This document shows, in pieces, positions 1-8,198 of a DNA stretch of 64,000 bases; the first letter of the stretch is position 1; the number at the start of each line of letters is the position of its first letter. The DNA comes from Photobacterium aquimaris. Lineage in GTDB: Bacteria > Pseudomonadota > Gammaproteobacteria > Enterobacterales > Vibrionaceae. The stretch is taken from the NCBI RefSeq assembly GCF_002954455.1, contig NZ_MSCC01000002.1, positions 1,120,304 through 1,184,303 of the forward strand, given 5' to 3'. The notes beneath the pieces were generated by a model. It worked only from the letters and a program-made list of their open reading frames with translations, searched no databases and was not told the origin of the DNA. Position numbers and translations under genes: made by a program.

Positions 1-382
1 GATAAATATTATTAATCATCAAATCAAACCTGCGTTCAAAGCGGGTAAATTTGCCACCGGTATTGAAAATGGTGTCAACGCCATTATTGCTGCAATTCAT
101 GGTGAATATAAACCCGTCGCTACTGAAGATAAACCGCCATACGATTTCTATTTGTTCATTCTGTTTGTAGTGATCATTCAAATAATTGCCTTTAGTCGTC
201 GACGCCATAATCGTTCAACCTATTATGGCCGTGATGGCGATGTTTTCACTAGTGGTGGTTTTGGTTCATCAAACCGCGGGGGATCTAATGGTGGTTTTGG
301 CGGCAGTGGCGGAAACAGCAGCGGTGGTTTTAGTGGCGGCGGCGGTGGCTTTGGCGGCGGCGGTGCATCAGGAGGATGGTAA
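1..382 (+). CDS. TPM-domain protein with glycine-rich tail (5' end outside window)
   Basis: The open frame runs in from the left edge, so the start and most of the TPM domain are missing. What remains is the end of the domain (…FATGIENGVNAIIAAI… at about nt 50-105), one membrane segment (FYLFILFVVIIQIIAF, about nt 146-193), a basic patch and a very Gly/Ser-rich tail ending in GGW. This order is typical of YgcG-type TPM proteins, which usually sit beside lemA; lemA would lie upstream of the window. The stop TAA shares a base with the ATG of the next TPM gene, so the two are translationally coupled. The function of the family is poorly defined; a role in envelope maintenance is only a guess. 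Confidence 0.8.
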   Translation, partial: INIINHQIKPAFKAGKFATGIENGVNAIIAAIHGEYKPVATEDKPPYDFYLFILFVVIIQIIAFSRRRHNRSTYYGRDGDVFTSGGFGSSNRGGSNGGFGGSGGNSSGGFSGGGGGFGGGGASGGW

Positions 383-999
383 TGAAATTATTTACAAACG
401 AGCAGCTACAAACAATTAGTCAAACCATCAGTGATATGGAAAAAACCACCGATGCTGAGTTAATCACCGTAATGGCAACTAAAGCTGATGACTATTACTT
501 TGTACCTACACTGTGGGCTGCCATTATTGCGTTATTTGTTCCGGCTCTGTTAACGATTACTCCGTTATGGTTAGAGCTAACAGATATTTTATGGGTACAA
601 TTAAGCACCTTTATTATTTTGACATTAATTTTTCGTCTTCCAGCGATAAAATACCGTTTATTACCTAAAGCTGTAAAACATCGTCGCGCAAGCCTTATTG
701 CTCGTGAGCAGTTTTTAGCCAATGGGGTTCATCGCACTAAACAACATTTAGGTGTAATGATCTTTGTTTGTGAAGCCGAGCATTATGTAGAAATTCTAAC
801 GGATTATGGCATTAGCGAACGAATCAGCGATGAAGCATGGCAAAGTTTAGTTCGTGATTTTACCAAAGATGTTAAAACAGGCAAAACCTTTGAAGGCTTT
901 ATTCAATGCTTACAACAGTCGGGGAAGTTATTGACTAATGCCCTACCTTATACAGAAGAAAAAAATGAGTTGCCTAATTGCTTAATCGTAATTGATTAA
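382..999 (+). CDS. TPM domain-containing membrane protein
   Basis: A 205-residue protein beginning MKLFTNEQLQTI, with the TPM-type motif TTDAELITVMATKADDYY near the N-terminus. Two hydrophobic segments follow (about residues 43-62 and 71-88), then a second soluble half containing GVMIFVCEAEHYVEILTDYG, which is typical of the domain. I place the start at the ATG overlapping the previous stop because the AGGAGG at 370-375 fits it well; an in-frame ATG at 376 is too close to that site. It is the second gene of a two-gene TPM operon. Its biochemical role is unknown. Confidence 0.8.
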   Translation: MKLFTNEQLQTISQTISDMEKTTDAELITVMATKADDYYFVPTLWAAIIALFVPALLTITPLWLELTDILWVQLSTFIILTLIFRLPAIKYRLLPKAVKHRRASLIAREQFLANGVHRTKQHLGVMIFVCEAEHYVEILTDYGISERISDEAWQSLVRDFTKDVKTGKTFEGFIQCLQQSGKLLTNALPYTEEKNELPNCLIVID

Positions 1000-1026
1000 T
1001 TTATACAGCAGTCTGTTATTAATATT

Positions 1027-1062
1027 AATTGTTGAAATAGCCGTTTGGTTATTTCAACAATT
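1027..1062. terminator. Hairpin terminator between convergent genes
   Basis: A 16-bp stem (one G-U pair) with a GTTT loop, arms at 1027-1042 and 1047-1062. It lies just after the TPM operon and before the tail of the convergent DUF6404 gene. A/T-rich flanks on both sides suggest it can act in both directions, although the T-tract is short. Confidence 0.6.
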
Positions 1063-1162
1063 TATTTACCCCCATCAATTACAACTCCTCCATCGATACC
1101 TTTATTCATTGCACGATTCGTCAAAATGGTTATCTTGCTGCCATTGCTCCCAACTATCAATC

Positions 1163-1471
1163 TTAAACCTTTTTTTGAGCCCTTGCTACATTCACCGCTA
1201 ATATTGCCGCAGTAAACACACCAAAAAATACAATCGCATATAAATAATAAGCAGAAAACTCTTCAAATTTCCATATAATCAGCCACATAAAAAATCCCCA
1301 TGACAGAGATCCAAATACTGATTGTAAAACAAACAACTTCAACGGTGACTCAAATAGACGAGGCTTAGGATTTGCTTGAAATAAGATTAAACATGCAGGA
1401 TAAGGTTTCGTTAGGTACCTATTGACACCTTTTTCCTCTAAATACAGTTGGATAAAATCAGCTCGCTTCAT
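1163..1471 (-). CDS. Small membrane protein, DUF6404-like
   Basis: A 102-residue protein. The N-terminus (MKRADFIQLYLEEKGVNR) is a short amphipathic helix followed by a proline-containing linker. Two membrane helices follow (about residues 44-66 and 73-94) and a basic C-terminus (RAQKKV). This layout, with an 'EEKGV' helix and a short two-helix bundle, matches what I recall of DUF6404 proteins in Vibrionaceae. No catalytic motif is visible. A purine-rich ribosome site (GGGAGAGG) precedes the ATG. Confidence 0.6.
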   Translation of the reverse strand: MKRADFIQLYLEEKGVNRYLTKPYPACLILFQANPKPRLFESPLKLFVLQSVFGSLSWGFFMWLIIWKFEEFSAYYLYAIVFFGVFTAAILAVNVARAQKKV

Positions 1472-1851
1472 TACCTCTCCCTATATTTTAAATAAAATAG
1501 ATCACTGATTTAATGTAAAACTCAGCGACAATAATCAACCATTATTATGATGATATATAAGCACTAACAACTGTTCATATTTATAATCGCGGGTTACATC
1601 ACATTCTTATGCTTGGACTAATTACATTCTTATGCTTGGACTATTATGCTTGGACAGCCAAATTTATTAGTTATTGCATGTAGTACCTAAGAAATAAATC
1701 ATTCCACCAGCAACAAACTCTTCGACGATGAATATTACAGCATATAATTGAAATCATTGAGTAAATCGGTTCAATTCCCAGATTTCAGGATCGACAATAC
1801 CTACAATTCTGACAATAATTGCAGTTTTTTAATTCAATTATCAAAAGCCAT
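1472..1851. other. Intergenic stretch with tandem element-end repeats
   Basis: No gene is visible. The stretch holds the promoter region of the DUF6404 gene and, at 1601-1655, short tandem copies of the left-end sequence of the transposase element described separately. The rest is AT-rich with no clear structure. Confidence 0.5.
1601..1655 (+). repeat. Tandem copies of the mobile-element end sequence
   Basis: ACATTCTTATGCTTGGACT occurs at 1601-1619 and identically at 1624-1642. A third shorter copy, TTATGCTTGGAC, occurs at 1644-1655 and runs directly into the element end GGACAGCCA. The repeat period is 23 nt. It looks like leftover or duplicated terminal sequence from repeated insertion or excision at one site. 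Confidence 0.7.
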
Positions 1852-2933
1852 TTTTAATTAGGATGTAACTGGTGACTCGCCGATTTTCCTTTACACCAAT
1901 GCCCACCAGCATGTTGTTTAAAGGCACACATTCTGGACCATTTACCGCTTACATTAGCGTAACGTTCCATAAATTGTTCACTATGCTCAAGCCAAGCATT
2001 CGATGTTATTCCCAATTGTTGTAAAATCTTGGGTTGATTCGATGATATAACCCCTTGTTTATCTTCGCGAATACAACGACCAGTCCAGTCGATAAGTTCG
2101 AGATAATCGGCAAAGGAAAAGTTTATTCCGGCAGTTTTTGACTGATGCTCAGCCCCCACAAAGGGTAATAATTGGAAGCGCGCTTTATTTGATGGTGATA
2201 GTTTAGCGACACTTTTCGGGTGCTGATATTCACGAATGCGCTGCTGAATAGAGGTGAAATCTGATTTTTCTAGTGACGGTGTAACGCCTGCCCTGATCGG
2301 GTTTAAATCAACATACATCATACACGACAGTAACGCTTGTTCATCCAGCAAAGCTTGAGACTTAAATAGCCCTTCCCAAAACGCGCCTTTACATTGATCT
2401 TATTTTATTGGCTTTGCGGGCAATTCCTTCATTAAGACAGCGCATAAACCAGCTAATACTGCCTAATCGTTGCTGCCATTCAGTGACTAAATTTGATAAC
2501 GCCTGCTGTTTTTCTGCGCCTACTTGTCCTTCTTTTAAGAAATCGACCGCAATAGGATGACCATTAAATAGCTGCAACCAGCGCGATATTACCGCTTGCG
2601 GAGTTAACTTTTTCTGTTGCTCAGTATCTATTTTCAGTACCAAATGATAATGGTTGCTCATCACCGCATAAGCACACACATCAATACAAAATACAGCGGC
2701 TAGTTGCTTGATTTTATTTACTATCCAACTGCGACGATGATGATAATTTTTGCCGCTATATGGATCATCGCCACATAAATATGCCCGTCGTACACAGCGA
2801 TTAATCACATGATAAAAAGGTGTAATTTGAGGCTCTATTAATTTACGTCTTGAGATTGTCATTGGCTTTACCATAAGCAACTTGAAGCTTAATTGTAGTA
2901 GCTCATGGCTAATGTGCAAAAATATGGCTGTCC
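1652..2933. mobile_element. Decayed RAYT/Y1-transposase element bounded by inverted repeats
   Basis: The left end GGACAGCCA (1652-1660) and right end TGGCTGTCC (2925-2933) are perfect 9-bp inverted repeats. The similarity continues inward: reading from each end gives GGACAGCCA, one variable base, then ATTT. The only gene inside is a broken Y1-family transposase on the minus strand. Elements of this type (REP-associated tyrosine transposases) move short palindromic ends rather than making classical IS target duplications. The size is about 1.28 kb. Confidence 0.65.
1854..2874 (-). pseudogene. Frameshifted Y1/REP-associated (IS200-like) transposase
   Basis: The N-terminal part has the Y1 HUH nuclease features: YHVINRCVRRAYLCG, a DPYSGKNYHHRR segment and CAYAVMSNHYHLVL, which contains the HxH metal site. 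The C-terminal part begins around FKSQALLDEQALLSCMMY and continues VDLNPIRAG, the usual end of this family. The two halves are in different frames. Around 2399-2409 the sequence reads …AATAAAATAAGATC…; removing 4 nt would give continuous NKDQCKGAFWEG. So a 4-nt insertion, probably a slipped duplication, breaks the gene. The start is uncertain: ATG at 2874 or 2862. Confidence 0.85.
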
Positions 2934-3008
2934 TTAAATAAAAAATCACAACTCTCATTTATCAAAATCTTTCATACCAAACAGTAATGCGTCATTTTTA
3001 TAAGGCTC

Positions 3009-3527
3009 TTAATCTATAAAATTATAGTTATTATTAAATGTCTGTTGGGTCTTATTTTGATAGCGCTGAGCTAACTCTATAATGTCATTAAAATGCAGTT
3101 CATCCTTAGCGGTATAATTTACGGTCACAGCCTCTAGTGGCATAGAGATCGCTTTATAATGTCGGCTGTTATACGTCACAACTGTCGATAAACGAATGGC
3201 AATATTAGTATTGAAATATGCGGTCGCTAACTGCACTTTTTCACCATTAACAAGCTCACGATTACCTTTATTAACGTCATGTTTAAGCTCCATGGTGAGC
3301 TGCTTAACTATGGTTGTAAGTGGTGAAGTGACAGTTAATAATGTTGCTCCATCTGCTGTTATCGTCACAGTAGATAATAAATTCTGTGAGTAGACTTGCC
3401 CTAAATTCAGTGTGTTACCATTAATATTTATTACATGTTGTGGGTATAGGGTTGTATACAAATTTCTCGTACTGATAAGTCCAGCTAAAACAAGCACACC
3501 TATCGCAATAACATTGCTTTTTTTCAT
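3009..3527 (-). CDS. Membrane-anchored or secreted hypothetical protein
   Basis: A 172-residue protein that I do not recognise. The N-terminus is MKKS followed by a hydrophobic stretch (NVIAIGVLVLAGLIS), an uncleaved anchor or signal peptide. The rest looks like a beta-rich periplasmic domain with many Thr/Val residues (LLSTVTITADGATLLTVTS) and ends in an Asn-rich tail (TFNNNYNFID). There is no lipobox. It stands alone between the transposase remnant and the oligopeptidase locus, and its ribosome site is weak. Confidence 0.6.
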   Translation of the reverse strand: MKKSNVIAIGVLVLAGLISTRNLYTTLYPQHVININGNTLNLGQVYSQNLLSTVTITADGATLLTVTSPLTTIVKQLTMELKHDVNKGNRELVNGEKVQLATAYFNTNIAIRLSTVVTYNSRHYKAISMPLEAVTVNYTAKDELHFNDIIELAQRYQNKTQQTFNNNYNFID

Positions 3528-3892
3528 TTTATTACAATCAGATAACTTATATTGTTTTTCATCATAAATAATTAGTTGATAGTTTTTATGATAAAGATCA
3601 CGTTAACTTGTGGTTTTTTATTCATTCTCACAATATGGAATAACAAACATAAAAACGTACAACTAAAACATTAAAAATCAAAAGTTTAAGTCAATTTGGT
3701 CAATAATGGAAACATCAATTACCATCCTAGCATTTACCATCAATGATCAATATTAACTCGGGTTACTATTGACCATTTTGTTTTGTCGAATCAAGGATTG
3801 AAAAAACGCTTATTCGCCCCAAGATTATTATCATCAAAGCAAATAATATTGCTGTATCTATTGGCCTTACTGAGTGGATTTATTACATTCAG
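3528..3892. other. Intergenic region containing an out-of-frame lipoprotein-type signal sequence
   Basis: The first half is AT-rich promoter-like DNA between divergent genes. From about 3798 (TTG AAA AAA CGC…) a frame different from the downstream peptidase reads like a lipoprotein leader: basic start KKR, hydrophobic core ILLYLLALLSGFITF, then SC at about 3891-3896. It stops at TGA around 3915-3917. See the finding on a possible lost secretion signal. Confidence 0.5.
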
Positions 3893-6019
3893 TTGCCACA
3901 AAAGGACAACACTGTGAACGACACAACATCAGCGACATCTCATGATGACAACATCAATCGAGCCGTTATTGCACCGATTGCTAAAAAGATCCCTCATGAG
4001 ATGAGCATTCATAACGATACCCGCATTGATGATTATTATTGGATGAGAGATGACAGCCGAACTGATCCTGAGATCATCGCGCATCTTAATGCTGAAAATA
4101 GCTATACCGACGCAGTGATGGCGCACACCAAAGGGCTACAAAAAATATTATTTGATGAATTAAAAGAACGTATTGTTAAAGATGATAATACGGTTCCTGT
4201 AAAGCAAGGCAGTTATTATTATTCAAGCGAAGTATCAGGTGATAACGAGTACCCTATTTCTGTTCGTGCAACTGATTTTGCAGGCATCAATAAGCAAGTA
4301 TTACTCGATCTTAATCAACTTGCATCTGAGCATGATTACTATGATGTCTCAAGTTTAAGCATTAGCCTTAATGAAAATTTATTGGCTTATGGAGAAGATA
4401 CTGTCAGCCGTCGTATATACACGATTAAGATTAAAGATCTTACAACAGGTCAATATCTTGCTGATGAGATCACCGGCACCAGTGGCTCTGTCGCTTGGAA
4501 AAATGACAACCTAGCGTTTTACTATATCCATAAAGACCCTCAAACCTTATTAGGCTATCAAGTTTATCGTCACCGCTTAGGTACACCACAAGCAGACGAT
4601 CAGCTCATTTTTGAAGAAACCGATCCAACTTTTTATACTTCAATCGGTAAAAGTAAAGATAACTCACTTATCTATATTTGGCATTCAAGCACCGAAACCA
4701 GTGCCGTCTCTGTTATTGATGCTAACGATGCCAATGCGCAAGCAATCTCGTTCTTAGATCGTGAAGTAGGTTTGGAATACAGTATTTCTAAACTTGATAA
4801 CTGGTTCTATATTTTAACCAACTATAAAGCAGTTAACTTTCGTTTAATGAAAGTCGCAACGACCGATATTGGTAATAAAAATCATTGGCAAGATGTGATC
4901 CCTGCTCAAGAAGGAGCCATGCTGGAAGATTATGAGATCTTTAATGATTATCTAGTCTATCAGCAGCGTGAAAATGGCTTAACACGCGTAACTGTGCGTG
5001 ATCTTCACACTCAACAACAGCAACAATTACAGTTCAATGATGAGGCATTCACGCTTTACCTTTACGGTAATAAAGAGATCGATACTGACAAATTACGTCT
5101 GTATTACTCAAGCATGACCACCCCTGGTACTCACTATGATTTTAATCTTAGTGATGGCAGTAAAGTAGTATTAAAACAAGCACAAGTTTTAGGCGATTTT
5201 AACGCGAGCAATTACCGCTCTGAACGCATAATGGTGCCTGCTCGTGATGATAAATCTGTTCCTGTATCATTAGTTTATCGTAAAGATTGCTTTAAAAAAG
5301 ATGGCACTAACCCGTTGTACCAATATGGTTATGGATCATACGGTGCCATTATCGATCCTAGCTTTTCATCAACCCGTTTAAGCTTATTAGATCGCGGTTT
5401 TGTGTATGCGATTGCTCATATTCGTGGCTCTGAAATGTTGGGGCGTCCATGGTATGACGACGGTAAAAAACTCACCAAGCAAAACACCTTTAATGACTTT
5501 ATTGATGTGACACGTTCATAAGTCGAACAAGGTTATGGCGCGAAAGATAAGATCTTTGCTGTTGGTGGTTCTGCAGGCGGTTTATTAATGGGCGCGATTA
5601 TCAACCAAGCACCTGAGCTATACTGTGGTGTTGCAGCTCACGTACCATTTGTTGATATTGTTACAACGATGCTTGATGAATCTATTCCATTAACAACTAA
5701 CGAATATGATGAGTGGGGTAATCCAAACCATAAAGAATACTACGACTACATGTTGAGCTATTCACCCTACGATAATATTACTGCTCATAACTACCCTCAC
5801 CTATTGGTGACTACAGGATTACATGACTCACAAGTGCAGTATTTTGAGCCTATGAAATGGGTTGCTAAGCTGCGTGATGTTAAGACAAACGATAATCGTT
5901 TGTTGTTTAAAGTTGATATGGAAGCAGGCCACGGCGGCGCATCTGGTCGCTTTAAAGCACTCCATGAAGATGCTTTAGAATATGCGTTCTTTATTGACTT
6001 GTTAGCTGAACAGAAATAA
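3893..6019 (+). pseudogene. ptrB: Oligopeptidase B-type S9 serine peptidase interrupted by in-frame TAA
   Basis: S9 oligopeptidases cut short peptides after basic or other residues; a beta-propeller gates an alpha/beta-hydrolase domain. The N-terminal propeller is intact (DDYYWMRDDSR and YQYGYGSYGA are family hallmarks). An in-frame TAA at 5519-5521 interrupts …FNDFIDVTRS-stop-VEQGYGAKDKIFAVGGSAGG…. The catalytic Ser (codon 5570-5572 in GGSAGG), the Asp (TTGLHDSQVQYF) and the His (MEAGHGG) all lie after the stop. The product of the first frame therefore cannot be a peptidase. Both halves stay in the same frame for about 708 codons, close to the usual length, so the break looks recent. The first in-frame start is TTG at 3893; an upstream leader is out of frame. 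Confidence 0.8.
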
Positions 6020-6045
6020 CGCTAACTACATACAAATAAGTTAAC

Positions 6046-6079
6046 CAATGGCGACTTACTCAGTCGCCATTATTATTTT
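6046..6079. terminator. Bidirectional terminator after the oligopeptidase locus
   Basis: AATGGCGAC (6046-6054) pairs perfectly with GTCGCCATT (6062-6070) around a 7-nt loop. It is followed by TATTATTTT and lies between two convergent genes. Confidence 0.7.
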
Positions 6080-6833
6080 AAGTCCAAATAGCCACTACAG
6101 CCATTAATAGAAAGCCAACCACAACGAAAGTGAAGTTTTTTAAATCACAGCATTTATCAACCATCGTCGATTGTTTTAAGCCGTGTAATGTGCCGAGATA
6201 CAAAAATGTGCCCGCTGCTAATGAATAAAAAATCGGCTCTAATAATGGGTAACTGCTAGTGTATTCTAAAATACCAGACCCTAACGCTACCCCTAGCGGT
6301 AACATTAAAGTAAATAACCCAAACATTAATAAAGACTGGCGCAATGATAAACGACTTTTACTTAATTGGACGGCTAATGAGAAACTTGCTGCCCATTTAT
6401 GCGCTAATATGGCGATTAGAATCATCACCATCATAGTAATAGAACCGCTTAATCCTAGTACTGTACCGGCTAATAACGAATGAATAGATAAAATAATCAT
6501 CGCTAAAATAGCAAATGCGGGACTATTACTGTCACCATGTTCATCTAAGCGGCGACCTAAATGTTCAAACCATAATAGAAGTAAAAATACACAACCAGCT
6601 AATACGAAAGCAATGGGATACTCGATACCATGAGCTAAAAATGATGTTGAGGCATCACCTAACATATGAATTAAACCGGCACCAAGAAAAACGCCCGAGG
6701 CTAATGCTTCTGCTGCAGGAGATTCTAAAGGTCGTGTCGTTTTAAATTTACGTAAAAACGGATACAAACCAGCAAGAACAGTAGTCACAAAAATAAGTAC
6801 TACTGATAATATTTTAAATTCGTCGAGATTCAT
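6078..6833 (-). CDS. ZIP-family divalent metal transporter
   Basis: A 251-residue inner-membrane protein with about eight hydrophobic segments. ZIP hallmarks are present: HMLGDA in the fourth segment region, HSLLAGTVLGLSGS and AILAHKWAASFSLAVQL, which supply the conserved His residues of the metal path. ZIP proteins move Zn2+, Fe2+ or Mn2+ into the cytoplasm; the sequence does not settle which metal. It is divergent from a histidine-rich small protein gene at 7150, which hints at a shared metal theme. The start ATG is followed directly by the first hydrophobic segment (ILSVVLIFVTTVLAGLYPF). Confidence 0.85.
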   Translation of the reverse strand: MNLDEFKILSVVLIFVTTVLAGLYPFLRKFKTTRPLESPAAEALASGVFLGAGLIHMLGDASTSFLAHGIEYPIAFVLAGCVFLLLLWFEHLGRRLDEHGDSNSPAFAILAMIILSIHSLLAGTVLGLSGSITMMVMILIAILAHKWAASFSLAVQLSKSRLSLRQSLLMFGLFTLMLPLGVALGSGILEYTSSYPLLEPIFYSLAAGTFLYLGTLHGLKQSTMVDKCCDLKNFTFVVVGFLLMAVVAIWT

Positions 6834-7149
6834 GGTGTATTCCGCATCGTTAAACAGCCAACTTTATAGCACTTACGCTCTTACTCTGCGAACGATTTGA
6901 ATGTAAAACATTAATTCCATATTGCAATAATATTATTTATCGACTCACTTTACGCGATAAATGATAATCACCACAATATTTCAAAAAATATAAAACACAA
7001 AATAAACAATTAAAATCAATTTGTTAATATCAACCTCGCCCACTGTTTTATTTTTTGATATAAAAAAAGACACGATAATCGCACTTATTTTTTAAAATAA
7101 ACTACGCTTAGTGAATCTCGATATTTCATAGAAAAATAGAGGCTTTAAT
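6834..7149. other. Divergent promoter region between the ZIP and His-rich genes
   Basis: 316 nt without a gene. It is very AT-rich and must hold promoters for both flanking genes. A short imperfect palindrome, GTTAATATCAAC (about 7022-7033), could be an operator, but I do not recognise a Zur or Fur box. Confidence 0.4.
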
Positions 7150-7392
7150 ATGGCTACTCAAAAAACAAAAGAATCAACACATGAGACAATGGAACGCCAT
7201 TACTCTGACGATGCCAAACATAAACATGATAAAGATCATCAACAATACCGCGATCATGAGCCATCACATGGGCACCATATTCACGGTGGTGTCGGTGCTG
7301 CGCATAAAGAAACTCATCACCATCATCATACAACCCATCATCACCATCACTATTATGGCCCAGTTACTATTATCAATGGTGATGAAGAATAA
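7150..7392 (+). CDS. Histidine-rich small soluble protein
   Basis: An 80-residue protein with 21 histidines, including two runs of five His separated by TT near residues 56-67, plus HKHDKDH and HGHHIHGG clusters. There is no signal peptide or membrane segment. It is very hydrophilic and rich in Asp/Glu/Lys, ending in YYGPVTIINGDEE. GAGG about 7 nt before the ATG supports the start, and a strong terminator follows, so it is its own transcript. Histidine clusters of this kind bind Zn, Ni, Co or Cu; storage, buffering or metallochaperone roles are inference. I do not recognise a named family. Confidence 0.7.
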   Translation: MATQKTKESTHETMERHYSDDAKHKHDKDHQQYRDHEPSHGHHIHGGVGAAHKETHHHHHTTHHHHHYYGPVTIINGDEE

Positions 7393-7414
7393 TCCCCCCA
7401 CAGATGTAAAATAA

Positions 7415-7444
7415 ACATGTGGATACAGATATCCGCATGTTTTT
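7415..7444 (+). terminator. Rho-independent terminator of the His-rich gene
   Basis: An 11-bp stem with one G-U pair, ACATGTGGATA / TATCCGCATGT around a CAGA loop, followed by a T-run. Confidence 0.85.
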
Positions 7445-7536
7445 AATTTCCTAATGATTTATTTACCAACAAGAAATCTGTTTTTGTTTCATTTATAATA
7501 GAGCTACTTAATTCTCACTCTAAAACTGTTTATTCT

Positions 7537-7854
7537 ATGAAACAATTTATCATTACATGCTTATTTTCACTGCTATTAGTTGGGTGCGTAACAGAAAGTG
7601 TACGAACCATTCCAACAAAAGTAAGTGTCAATGCTGGCTTAGGATTTAATCCTTGTGGGAGTGAAGTTGAGGGCTATCAATTTGAACCGAATGGCGTTAT
7701 TTCGATATCTTGTCTCAATGGAAATATTTACTCGGTACGTGATCGACAACAATTAGAACAAATGAAACAAAAGGTTATTGAATGTCAAAAAAAAGGCTTT
7801 AATGATTATAGCGCCTGTTTATCCGACAAAAACAAACCAAAGAAAAAACAATAG
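7537..7854 (+). CDS. Small lipoprotein of unknown function
   Basis: A 105-residue protein with a clear lipoprotein signal: MKQFIITCLFSLLLVGC, with the lipobox LVGC and the lipidated Cys at residue 17. The mature part has four further Cys residues (NPCGSE, SCLNG, IECQKK, YSACLS) that could form two disulfides, and a Lys-rich end (KNKPKKKQ). I do not recognise the family. The residue after the Cys is Val, not Asp, which suggests sorting to the outer membrane if E. coli rules hold. Confidence 0.75.
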   Translation: MKQFIITCLFSLLLVGCVTESVRTIPTKVSVNAGLGFNPCGSEVEGYQFEPNGVISISCLNGNIYSVRDRQQLEQMKQKVIECQKKGFNDYSACLSDKNKPKKKQ

Positions 7855-8198
7855 AAACAAACACTAAACAACCCTACCGATAGGCAATATGACTATTTAG
7901 TTATACTACAATTAGTAGTGTCAATCATGAAATTTAGAGCTTTAGCTCTAGTTTATATAAATAACAACCCCATATTTTTTATCACATCAATAAAAACATT
8001 ATATCAAGGTCAAAAAACAATCATTTTAAGCTTTCATTGATATCAATAATATATTTACATACTTATTTTCTATATTATTGACGTCTTATTGATAATAGTT
8101 ATATTTACTTGAAAAATGGTAAATATAATTCTATTTATAGCTCTAACTTTTTCATATGAAAGAAATAGTATTACTACTTATTTCATATGGAGCTAATC
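7855..8198. other. Long AT-rich leader upstream of the YadA-like adhesin
   Basis: 344 nt without a gene. A small hairpin (AGAGC…GCTCT, about 7937-7950) may end the lipoprotein transcript. The rest is extremely AT-rich, typical of an H-NS-silenced adhesin promoter. No recognised operator is visible. Confidence 0.4.

Noticed and set aside
241..380. Low-complexity GGT/GGC DNA repeat
   Set aside because: It encodes the normal glycine-rich tail of TPM proteins.
992..1201. Open frame overlapping the end of the TPM gene
   Set aside because: It runs through a terminator hairpin, has no ribosome site and an unlikely composition.
3893..6019. Recoding (selenocysteine or programmed readthrough) of the oligopeptidase stop
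   Set aside because: The codon is TAA, not TGA, no downstream structure is visible and normal homologues need no recoding here.
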